A stretch of 64,000 nucleotides of DNA from JBBQED01 sp038320345 (lineage in GTDB: Bacteria > Bacteroidota > Bacteroidia > AKYH767-A > OLB10): positions 1 to 64,000 of the forward strand of contig JBBQED010000003.1 of NCBI GenBank assembly GCA_038320345.1. Reading direction: 5' to 3'. The notes beneath the pieces were generated by a model. It saw only the letters and a list, made by a program, of their open reading frames with translations. It had not been told where the DNA came from and made no database searches. A program made the translations under genes and the position numbers. This document shows positions 1 through 6,795 of this stretch, piece after piece (positions within the stretch are counted from its first letter, which is position 1; every line of letters starts with the position of its first letter).

Positions 1-2498
1 TTCAAAATACGACTAGTTAAATAATTCGGAATACCATATTGTCGTCCCGAAACATCTGTTATCCATGAATAAGAAATAGTATTACTTACTTGCAAAAGAT
101 TGAATACTTCAATGCTAAAGATTAATGATTTTAAATTGCGAATGACCGGCAATCTGGATTTGTTTTCCCCTTCTTCATCAATGGCGATTTTTGAAAATCC
201 AATATCCACACGACGATAGGAGGGTCCACGTAAAATATCTTTGTATCGATCGTTACCCGGAGGGCCAAATGGCAAACCAGTTCCAAAAACCAAATTTAAG
301 TGCATGCGTACCGTCGGAAACTTCGGAAGATAATCCTGAAAGAACATACTAAATGTTAATCGCTGATCAGTAGGTCGTGGAATATTGCCGGGGGTAACTT
401 TTAAGCTATCCTTGGCAACATTGTCGAATGTATATCCCTGAAAAATTTCTTCTCCGCTTGCGTTGAAATATCTATAGTATACATCGTCTTCTAAATCTTC
501 AACTGTTTTTAAAATCCCAAGTGATACCCACGATTCAATACCACTCACAAATTCGCCATTGATACGCATATCTAATCCCGTTGCATATCCGCTGGCATTA
601 TTTTTCGCCAAATAGCGAATGCGCGTATTGTCCAATTTGTATGGAATTAAATTTTCCATTTTTTTATAATACGCTTCGCTTGTCAATTTAAATTCTCTTC
701 CCCAAGCGAGGAATTGATAATCGCTGCCCAATACAAAATGTATAGTTTTTTGCGATTCAATATTTTTATTGATGTTTCCCTCTAAATTTCGCATTTCTCT
801 GTAAAATGGAGGTTGATAATAAAAGCCGGTGGATGCTCTAAAGGACAAACGCTTATTCCATTTAGGTTTAAAAGCAACACTTGCTCTCGGTGAAATATTT
901 AATTCTTCGTTTAAGTCCCAATAAGTTCCTCTTACTCCTAATGTAAAGGACACTCGTTCTAAATTCCAGGTGTTTTGAAGGTAAGCACTTAATCGAGAGG
1001 AATTCAATTCGATTTTATTTTTTATAACTCCATTCAAAACAATTTGCTGATTAGGATTTGCATTCTGTCCGGGATTATCATTTGGATGTGGTACTGAATA
1101 ATCCGCAGAATCTCGATATTGCCATTCGTCCAATTGATCGTTGATGCTTTCCAATTGTGCTTTTAATCCCCATTGCCATTGATGATTTTTAGAGCGATAG
1201 GAGCCAATATGAGAAGCTGTTCTAACAAAAGCTTCCAATTCATTTCTTGCATGATCTAAGAATGCGCCCACTCCTCGGTTGAATGCCACATCTCCAAAAT
1301 CACTAGATCCTAAATCACGTTCAAGTTCATCTAAAAAATATTGACCCAATACATCAAAAAATTCTTTCTCTCTCGAATAGAAAGCAGAAGCAATAAATTT
1401 TATTCTTAAACTATCGTTGATTTGATGTGTAATAGACAATGCACCAGTTCCTGTATTGTATTGATCAATTTCTTGTCCTTCAAAATACACTGTAAAACGT
1501 AATGCTTCATTGATGCTTCCAAATTCTGTTTGACGAGACGATGGAATTACTCTAAATTGATTGGATGAATAATTTCCTAGAAAGGCAATGTCTGTTTTTT
1601 TTCCAATTTTATAATTCAATAAAGTTTGTACATCGGTGAAACGAGGTTTGTATTCACCTTGAGTATCCAGACTTTCTAAAAGAAACTGATTCGAACGGTG
1701 ACGCACTCCCGTTAGCCAAGTAAATTTATCATTCTTACTGGCTCCTTCAAGATGCAATCCTCCACCCATCAAACTGGCATAAACACTGCCTCCAAATTTT
1801 TTTGGAGTTCTGTATTTAATATCAAGAACCGAACTCATCTTGTCCCCATACATCGCACTAAAGCCACCTGAACTAAAACTGATTTCAGATACTAAATCCG
1901 GATTGATAAAACTCAATCCTTCTTGCTGCCCGGAACGCACTAAAAAGGGACGATAAATTTCAACATCATTAACGTACACTAAATTTTCATCAAAACTACC
2001 TCCACGAACGGAGTAATTAGAAGAGAGTTCATTGTTAGAAACAACGCCTGGCATCGTCTTTAAAAAACTTTCAAAATTACCCGATACGTTCGGCAATTGT
2101 TCGATAGTACGAGGTTCAATTCGTAATAATGTTAAATCTCCTAGGCGTGCTGCTTCAACAGTGATAGTTCCTAAGTCACGAGCAGTACTTTTAAGTCGCA
2201 CCTCGAGTTTGCGCTCTTCCCCCGGTTGAAGTCGTAATTGAATTTTCTCGGTGCCATATCCTATAAACGAAAAAATTAAAGTGATGTCTTTGTAAGGAGC
2301 AATGCGAATTTCGTATTTCCCTTGTTGATCGCTGATGGTTCCGCCTGGTTCCCCGTTGATGGAAACAGAAACCGCTTCAAGAATTTTACCTGTAGAATCC
2401 TTTACAACTCCATATACCAAAGCTTCCTGAGCATTTACTCCGGAGGTGACCATCAATAAAAGTAAAAAGAATATGGAGTATCTTAATTTGTAAACCAC
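1..2498 (-). CDS. TonB-dependent receptor with N-terminal carboxypeptidase-regulatory-like domain (copy A, runs off left edge)
   Basis: Outer-membrane receptor that would import a ligand using TonB energy; the ligand is unknown. The reading frame is open to base 1. By comparison with its paralogue at 6796-9318 only about eight C-terminal residues are missing. Residues 1-24 are a signal peptide ending in VNAQ, then a carboxypeptidase-regulatory-like domain (VYGVVKDSTG, to about residue 110), a plug with SVRGGSFDENLVYVND, and a long beta-barrel region. The start is a GTG at 2498-2496, only two bases after the stop of the upstream gene. The first in-frame ATG lies inside the signal peptide and would destroy it, so GTG is preferred. 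It is translationally coupled with 2501-3157. There is no SusD neighbour, so this is not a classical polysaccharide-utilisation pair. Confidence 0.9.
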   Translation of the reverse strand, partial: MVYKLRYSIFFLLLLMVTSGVNAQEALVYGVVKDSTGKILEAVSVSINGEPGGTISDQQGKYEIRIAPYKDITLIFSFIGYGTEKIQLRLQPGEERKLEVRLKSTARDLGTITVEAARLGDLTLLRIEPRTIEQLPNVSGNFESFLKTMPGVVSNNELSSNYSVRGGSFDENLVYVNDVEIYRPFLVRSGQQEGLSFINPDLVSEISFSSGGFSAMYGDKMSSVLDIKYRTPKKFGGSVYASLMGGGLHLEGASKNDKFTWLTGVRHRSNQFLLESLDTQGEYKPRFTDVQTLLNYKIGKKTDIAFLGNYSSNQFRVIPSSRQTEFGSINEALRFTVYFEGQEIDQYNTGTGALSITHQINDSLRIKFIASAFYSREKEFFDVLGQYFLDELERDLGSSDFGDVAFNRGVGAFLDHARNELEAFVRTASHIGSYRSKNHQWQWGLKAQLESINDQLDEWQYRDSADYSVPHPNDNPGQNANPNQQIVLNGVIKNKIELNSSRLSAYLQNTWNLERVSFTLGVRGTYWDLNEELNISPRASVAFKPKWNKRLSFRASTGFYYQPPFYREMRNLEGNINKNIESQKTIHFVLGSDYQFLAWGREFKLTSEAYYKKMENLIPYKLDNTRIRYLAKNNASGYATGLDMRINGEFVSGIESWVSLGILKTVEDLEDDVYYRYFNASGEEIFQGYTFDNVAKDSLKVTPGNIPRPTDQRLTFSMFFQDYLPKFPTVRMHLNLVFGTGLPFGPPGNDRYKDILRGPSYRRVDIGFSKIAIDEEGENKSRLPVIRNLKSLIFSIEVFNLLQVSNTISYSWITDVSGRQYGIPNYLTSRIL

Positions 2499-2500
2499 GC

Positions 2501-3157
2501 TTATTTATTTTCTTTTTTCTTAAAGGCTCCTTCTTTCCATGCTTGGATGAAAGCAGCCCATGCTAGTGGATTTAACAAACTAATCGAGCGGTATTGCCCT
2601 GCAGTGTATAATTGTGTTTGTCTTTGCTGTTCCGACATTTTATAATTCATACTTCCATCGTAACTCACTTGATCTTGTATTTCTTTCATTGAAGCTAATT
2701 CAATATTTCTTTGTGCACGTTTCAAATCATCATCCGATAATTTTAATTCTACAAAGGCACGCTTGAATTCATCTTTCGTAGGCCAAGGATAAATTACAGC
2801 TTCTTTTAAGTTGATGGTATCACGAACCAAAATTTGAATGATGGAGTAGTGTCGCTCAGTCAATGAGTCAGGAATTAAATAGGAGGAAGTTTTAAATCCG
2901 ACATATTGAAAATCGATGGTATCACCTTTCATAGCCACAAATGAAAAGAATCCGAAAAAATCAGTCATCGTCCCTCGGCGGGCATTACGAATTATTACAT
3001 TGGTAAATGGAATGGGTTGTAAGGAATCCGCACTTACTACTACACCCGAAAATTGAATGAGATCTTTTTCATTAATCGGTCGCTTCTGTGCGAATCCAAA
3101 GTCATGACAGAGTAAGAAAAGAAATATACTTATAAATATAGCTTTAAACTTTTTCAT
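2501..3157 (-). CDS. Carboxypeptidase-like regulatory domain surface protein (copy A)
   Basis: This 218-residue exported protein of unknown function has a signal peptide (about residues 1-23, ending GFAQ). A carboxypeptidase-regulatory-like beta-sandwich follows (about 33-115, with FSGVVVSADSLQPIPF and RRGTMTDFFGFFSF), then a charged helical C-terminal part containing DEFKRAF and LNPLAWAAFIQAW. The beta-sandwich type is common in Bacteroidota envelope proteins. Its closest relative in the window is the 221-residue protein at 6120-6785, including the C-terminal NP-AWAAFI-AW block. It lies two bases upstream of the TonB receptor, so the two are probably co-expressed and may work together at the outer membrane. 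The role is inferred from context only. Confidence 0.85.
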   Translation of the reverse strand: MKKFKAIFISIFLFLLCHDFGFAQKRPINEKDLIQFSGVVVSADSLQPIPFTNVIIRNARRGTMTDFFGFFSFVAMKGDTIDFQYVGFKTSSYLIPDSLTERHYSIIQILVRDTINLKEAVIYPWPTKDEFKRAFVELKLSDDDLKRAQRNIELASMKEIQDQVSYDGSMNYKMSEQQRQTQLYTAGQYRSISLLNPLAWAAFIQAWKEGAFKKKENK

Positions 3158-3168
3158 TTTGATAAATG

Positions 3169-3176
3169 CAAAATTA
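3169..3176 (-). promoter_or_regulatory. Bacteroidota-type -7 box TAATTTTG
   Basis: On the minus strand this exactly matches TAnnTTTG and ends about 11 bases before the ATG at 3157, which would give a very short 5' leader for the surface-protein/receptor operon. No convincing -33 TTG is seen at the expected distance. Confidence 0.45.
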
Positions 3177-3560
3177 ATTTTTTCTGATTAGGACTGATTT
3201 ATTTTTTATTCTTTTCTACTAGAATCATCAAAACTAAGTTTTATCCAGTAAATTTTGGATGATTTGGTAGAAGTATTTGTAAAGATTCATCTCAATAAAC
3301 TCCATTAACGAATATTTAATGGCTTTATTCCATCAGATTAATTTTTAATTGAATTTGTAAAAGATATTGAGTGCTCATACGTTATAGTATTGATTAGATG
3401 ACATGAAATGTTGGATTTTGAAGAATTTCAATTCCGGATTTCAAAAGATTATGTAAACGTATTGTAATCTTAGGTTAATCTACTGAAAGTCACGGTGGTT
3501 ATTAAATTCCATGGCATAAAATTTGTTAAGCAGTGAAACACACACCAAAGCCCAACAATA
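3177..3560. other. Intergenic region between divergent copy-A genes
   Basis: About 400 bases without a gene separate the surface protein (-) from sigma A (+). The only recognisable element besides the -7 box is the 22-base block at 3511-3532 that is shared with sigma B. No small ORF or RNA is evident. Confidence 0.6.
3511..3532 (+). promoter_or_regulatory. 22-base block shared upstream of both sigma genes (copy A); likely promoter core
   Basis: This block is identical, base for base, to the reverse complement of 5689-5710. It sits 28 bases before the sigma A start codon, against 29 for sigma B. It contains TAAAATTTG, which resembles the Bacteroidota -7 element with one extra spacer base. The sequence around it has diverged, so this stretch has been held constant since the duplication and probably carries the promoter or an operator. 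Confidence 0.55.
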
Positions 3561-4424
3561 ATGAGACAATTAAAAATCACACAAAGTATTACCAATAGGG
3601 AGAGCGCATCCCTTGAAAAGTACTTACAAGACATTGGTAAAGAGAGTATGGTAACCCCTCAGGAAGAGGTGATATTAGCACAAAAAATTAGAGCGGGCGA
3701 TCATGACGCTTTAGATAAATTAACCAGAGCAAATTTAAGATTTGTGGTTTCGGTCGCCAAGCAATATCAAAATCAGGGAATGAGTCTTCCCGATTTAATT
3801 AACGAAGGAAATTTAGGATTAATGAAAGCAGCCCAGCGTTTCGATGAAACCAAGGGCTTCAAATTCATTTCTTATGCTGTGTGGTGGATTCGTCAAAGTA
3901 TTTTACAATCCATCGCAGAACAAAGCAGAATGGTGCGTCTACCTCTCAATCAAATTGGCGCTATGAACAAAGTGAAAAAAGCTTTGGCAAAATTGGAGCA
4001 AGAGTACGGTCGCGACCCGAGTACAGAAGAAATTTCAGCAGCTGTTGATATTAGTTACAATCAAATTCGTGATGCCATGCGAGGCTCCATCCGACCGATT
4101 TCAATGGATGCGCCCTTTGACAGCTACGATGAAAGCAATACTTTATTGGATATAATGCCTAACGAAGACATTCCAAGTACCGATTCTGTATTGTTAGACG
4201 AATCTTTAAGCGCAGATGTCAACAGATCGTTGAATACCTTATCTAAAAGAGAATCTGAAGTGATTCGAATGTTTTTTGGAATTGGATTTAGAATTAGTCT
4301 TTCTTTAGATGAAATTGGACTTGAATTAGGGCTAACAAGGGAACGAGTAAGACAAATAAAAGAGAGTGGGTTGAGGCGACTGAAGCATAATTCAAGAAAT
4401 AAACTGCTGAAGTCGTATTTGTAA
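3561..4424 (+). CDS. RNA polymerase sigma-70 factor, RpoD/SigA type (copy A)
   Basis: This 287-residue principal-type sigma factor directs RNA polymerase to promoters. It has the short Bacteroidota layout. Region 1.2 (LEKYLQDIGKE, about 18-28) is followed by region 2 (LTRANLRFVVSVAKQYQNQG, LINEGNLGL, GFKFISYAVWWIRQSI, about 51-120). Region 3 runs from about 125 to 200, and region 4 ends with the helix-turn-helix LTRERVRQIKE (about 258-268). It is about 82% identical, without gaps, to copy B. Differences are concentrated in residues 29-50 and in region 3 and the linker to region 4. Copy A departs from the usual Bacteroidota pattern in more places (for example GFRISLSLDEIGLELG before the HTH), so it may be the derived copy. 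Both DNA-recognition helices are intact, so it should be functional. Confidence 0.93.
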   Translation: MRQLKITQSITNRESASLEKYLQDIGKESMVTPQEEVILAQKIRAGDHDALDKLTRANLRFVVSVAKQYQNQGMSLPDLINEGNLGLMKAAQRFDETKGFKFISYAVWWIRQSILQSIAEQSRMVRLPLNQIGAMNKVKKALAKLEQEYGRDPSTEEISAAVDISYNQIRDAMRGSIRPISMDAPFDSYDESNTLLDIMPNEDIPSTDSVLLDESLSADVNRSLNTLSKRESEVIRMFFGIGFRISLSLDEIGLELGLTRERVRQIKESGLRRLKHNSRNKLLKSYL

Positions 4425-4446
4425 TTTATATTTATTCTTAGATGTG

Positions 4447-4472
4447 AAAAAAGGGAGCTTTAGGGCTCCCTT
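4447..4472 (-). terminator. Rho-independent terminator after tRNA-Arg
   Basis: An eight-base perfect stem (4451-4458 with 4465-4472) has a six-base loop. Read on the minus strand it is followed by a run of T residues and lies just after the tRNA 3' end. An A run on the other side lets it also act, more weakly, for sigma A on the plus strand. Confidence 0.8.
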
Positions 4473-4479
4473 CGCATTT

Positions 4480-4556
4480 TGGTGATTCCGAGGCGATTCG
4501 AACGCCTGACCGTCTGCTTAGAAGGCAGATGCTCTATCCAACTGAGCTACGGAATC
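4480..4556 (-). tRNA. tRNA-Arg (anticodon TCT)
   Basis: The minus strand folds into a complete cloverleaf. There is a 7-base acceptor stem (GATTCCG with CGGAATC), a D arm GCTC...GAGC and an anticodon stem TCTGC/GCAGA. The 7-base loop CTTCTAA gives anticodon TCT, and the T arm AGGCG-TTCGAAT-CGCCT is present. The mature part is 4483-4556 (74 nt, discriminator A), and CCA appears to be encoded at 4482-4480. It reads AGA/AGG arginine codons. It lies at the axis of the inverted duplication. Confidence 0.95.
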
Positions 4557-4738
4557 AAATAATTGATATTGGGGAAGTTAGTCTGTAAAACACAGAACCG
4601 ACCATCACGATACTATCAAAATTATTGCTGCAAATTTATATTATTTTATTTAGAACATGGCTCTAATGAAGAGTTCTTACTTTTTGCAGTTGAAGACCCT
4701 TCCTCTGTTAGCATCAAATCAAGAAAATTTGAGGACAT

Positions 4739-4774
4739 AAAAAAAAGGCTATTTCGAATTGAAACAGCCTTTTT
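4739..4774 (-). terminator. Rho-independent terminator of sigma B
   Basis: A long hairpin (AAAAAGGCT paired with AGCCTTTTT, extended by GTTTC/GAAAT with one mismatch) is followed by T residues on the minus strand. It lies about 20 bases after the sigma B stop codon. Confidence 0.8.
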
Positions 4775-4795
4775 CCTACTAACCAGGTATGGGGT

Positions 4796-5659
4796 TTAGA
4801 GATACGATTTTAACAATCGGTTTCTTGAATTATGTTTTAAACGTCTTAGTGCTGTTTCTTTTATCTGACGCACACGTTCACGCGTTAAGCTCAACTGCAT
4901 ACCAATTTCGTCCAACGACATGCTATGACGCGTACCAATGCCGAAAAACATTTTGATCACTTCACCTTCTCTTTTAGAAAGTGTATTCAGTGAACGATTA
5001 ATATCTTCAGTTAATGATTCTGATAAAAGATGAGAATCTGCCAATGGAATATCTTCATTAAACATCACGTCCAACAAAGTATTATTATCCTCATTATTAT
5101 CGAACGGAGCATCCATAGAAATTGGCTTATTACTCACTCTAAGTACATCCGAAATCTGATCAGAACTTAGTTCAACCACTTCTGATATTTCTTCAGGACT
5201 TGGTTCACGTTGATAAACTTGTTCAAGTTTAGCGAGTGCTTTTTTTACTTTATTCATTGCACCAATCTGATTCAAGGGTAAACGAACCATTCGGCTTTGT
5301 TCAGCGATCGCTTGTAAAATACTTTGACGAATCCACCATACTGCATAAGAGATAAATTTAAAACCCTTCGTTTCATCAAAACGCTGAGCGGCTTTAATTA
5401 AACCTAGATTTCCTTCGTTGATTAAATCAGGTAAACTTAAACCCTGATTTTGATATTGCTTAGCTACGGAAACTACAAAACGCAGATTAGCTCTTGTTAA
5501 TTTATCTAATGCAAATTGATCTCCTGCTTTAATTCTTTGTGCGAGTTCTACTTCTTCGTGAGGACTCACCATCATTTCCTTTCCAATATCCTGCAGGTAT
5601 TTTTCGAGAGATGCACTTTCCCTATTCGTAATGGATTGGGTAATTTTTAATTGTCTCAT
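4796..5659 (-). CDS. rpoD: RNA polymerase sigma-70 factor, RpoD/SigA type (copy B)
   Basis: This 287-residue sigma factor is aligned without gaps to copy A. The start at 5659 (MRQLKITQS) is chosen over an upstream ATG at 5698 because it matches copy A and the conserved N-terminus of Bacteroidota RpoD. Regions 1.2, 2.1-2.4 (LTRANLRFVVSVAKQYQNQGLSLPDLINEGNLGLIKAA in two blocks, AVWWIRQSI), 3 and 4.2 (LTRERVRQIKETALRRLK) are all present. It matches the general Bacteroidota RpoD pattern better than copy A (ELAQRIKAGDQ, LSLPDLINEGNLGLIKAA). It is therefore the better candidate for the housekeeping factor, although the assignment between the two is an inference. It is transcribed convergently with sigma A, with the tRNA-Arg and two terminators between them. 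Confidence 0.92.
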   Translation of the reverse strand: MRQLKITQSITNRESASLEKYLQDIGKEMMVSPHEEVELAQRIKAGDQFALDKLTRANLRFVVSVAKQYQNQGLSLPDLINEGNLGLIKAAQRFDETKGFKFISYAVWWIRQSILQAIAEQSRMVRLPLNQIGAMNKVKKALAKLEQVYQREPSPEEISEVVELSSDQISDVLRVSNKPISMDAPFDNNEDNNTLLDVMFNEDIPLADSHLLSESLTEDINRSLNTLSKREGEVIKMFFGIGTRHSMSLDEIGMQLSLTRERVRQIKETALRRLKHNSRNRLLKSYL

Positions 5660-5688
5660 GCGTTTTGGGTTTTGGGCTGTGTACAATA

Positions 5689-5710
5689 TGCTTAACAAAT
5701 TTTATGCCAT
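5689..5710 (-). promoter_or_regulatory. 22-base block shared upstream of both sigma genes (copy B)
   Basis: This is the exact reverse complement of 3511-3532, placed 29 bases before the sigma B start codon. It contains the same TAAAATTTG near-match to the Bacteroidota -7 box. Confidence 0.55.
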
Positions 5711-6119
5711 ATAAACGATTAATAATCAAAGAATTTACAGTATTTTTCGATGATTCAAGTTCAATAATTCAGAGTCGTTGATCAATTGGATGATGCCTTA
5801 TTCAACATCATTAAAGTCAAGGATATAAACGTAAAACAGAGGACTTAAAACTTAGTTGTAGTGGAAGATGGCATTTCAATGACTAAATCGAACCGAGGAT
5901 ATTCACAAAAAAAATTGGATTTTACGGTTAATGCTCTGATTGATAATGATAAGAAGATGTTAAAATGATGCATGTTAGAGTGTTCCTCTAAATCACTAAT
6001 TACATAGCCAGCAGATTACAGCTCCTTGTGCTTTCTTCGATTTATCAGATACTGTACTCAATAAATCATTCTTAGTTCCCGTTGCTATGTGTAAACCCTG
6101 AAAACGATAACTTCGTACC
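5711..6119. other. Intergenic region between divergent copy-B genes
   Basis: About 410 bases lie between sigma B (-) and surface protein B (+). I see no gene, no convincing terminator and no clear TAnnTTTG box for the plus-strand gene. The length is similar to the matching gap in the left arm. Confidence 0.5.
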
Positions 6120-6785
6120 ATGATTAAATGCTTCTTACGGCTATTCTTTTTAGCTGCGGTTATTATTTCTGGATTTCAACAAAGTGCGAGCGCTCAGTCA
6201 ACATCCTTACATGAGCGAAAACTTATTCAGTTTTCCGGTGTCATCGTAAGTGGTGATTCATTACAGCCTATCCCCTATTCCGTTGTAATGATTAAATCGA
6301 CACGACGGGGAACCATTACTGATTACTATGGATTCTTTTCGTTTGTTGCCATGGAAGGTGACACAATAAACTTCCAATATATCGGATACAAACCAGCAAG
6401 TTTCATTATACCAGATACCCTTAAAGAAAACCGCTATTCTTTAATTCAAGTGTTATTACGAGACACTATTTTACTAAAAGAAACAGCCATCTATCCATGG
6501 CCGAGTCGTGAAGAATTTAAACGGGCATTTCTCAATTTGAAAGTTCCTGATGATGATATAAAAAGAGCAGAAAGAAACTTAAGTTTATCTGCTCTGAGTA
6601 AGGCTGAAGCAAATGTTGATTACGATGGTAGCATCAATTACAAATTCGGACAAGTACAACAACAAAGTAAATTATACACTTCAGGACAATTCCCATCGTA
6701 TAATATTCTGAATCCAATTGCATGGGCTGCATTTATCAAAGCTTGGCAGGATGGCGCGTTCAAGAAAAAAGATAAAGAAGAATAA
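6120..6785 (+). CDS. Carboxypeptidase-like regulatory domain surface protein (copy B)
   Basis: This 221-residue exported protein of unknown function is the paralogue of 2501-3157. The signal peptide covers about residues 1-25 (ending SASAQ). The beta-sandwich includes FSGVIVSGDSLQPIPY and RRGTITDYYGFFSFVAMEGD. The C-terminal part keeps EEFKRAF, NYDGSINYK-like and LNPIAWAAFIKAW blocks and ends in a lysine-rich tail. The start codon of the receptor follows ten bases after its stop, so the two are in one operon. The N-terminal leader sequences of copies A and B have diverged while the folded domain is well conserved. Confidence 0.85.
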   Translation: MIKCFLRLFFLAAVIISGFQQSASAQSTSLHERKLIQFSGVIVSGDSLQPIPYSVVMIKSTRRGTITDYYGFFSFVAMEGDTINFQYIGYKPASFIIPDTLKENRYSLIQVLLRDTILLKETAIYPWPSREEFKRAFLNLKVPDDDIKRAERNLSLSALSKAEANVDYDGSINYKFGQVQQQSKLYTSGQFPSYNILNPIAWAAFIKAWQDGAFKKKDKEE

Positions 6786-6795
6786 TCCACAAAAG

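Larger units (their letters stand above)
1..4424. repeat. Left arm of a diverged inverted duplication (receptor, surface protein, sigma)
   Basis: The three genes here are paralogous, one to one, with the three genes of the right arm (4796-9318), in mirror order and orientation. Midpoints of matching gene starts (about 4647 for the receptors, 4639 for the small proteins, 4610 for the sigma factors) agree to within 40 bases, so the axis lies just beside the tRNA-Arg. The arms are conserved mainly as protein, which implies an old event. The left arm may extend beyond base 1. Confidence 0.85.

Noticed and set aside
4480..4556. tRNA-Arg as integration site of a mobile element
   Set aside because: No integrase, no direct repeat of the tRNA 3' end and no foreign genes were found on either side.
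4563..4799. Open frame of 78 codons between tRNA-Arg and sigma B
   Set aside because: It runs through the sigma B terminator, has no family similarity and no start signals.
6718..6795. Upstream start for the TonB receptor B
   Set aside because: It overlaps the surface-protein gene in another frame and would hide the signal peptide; 6796 matches the paralogue.
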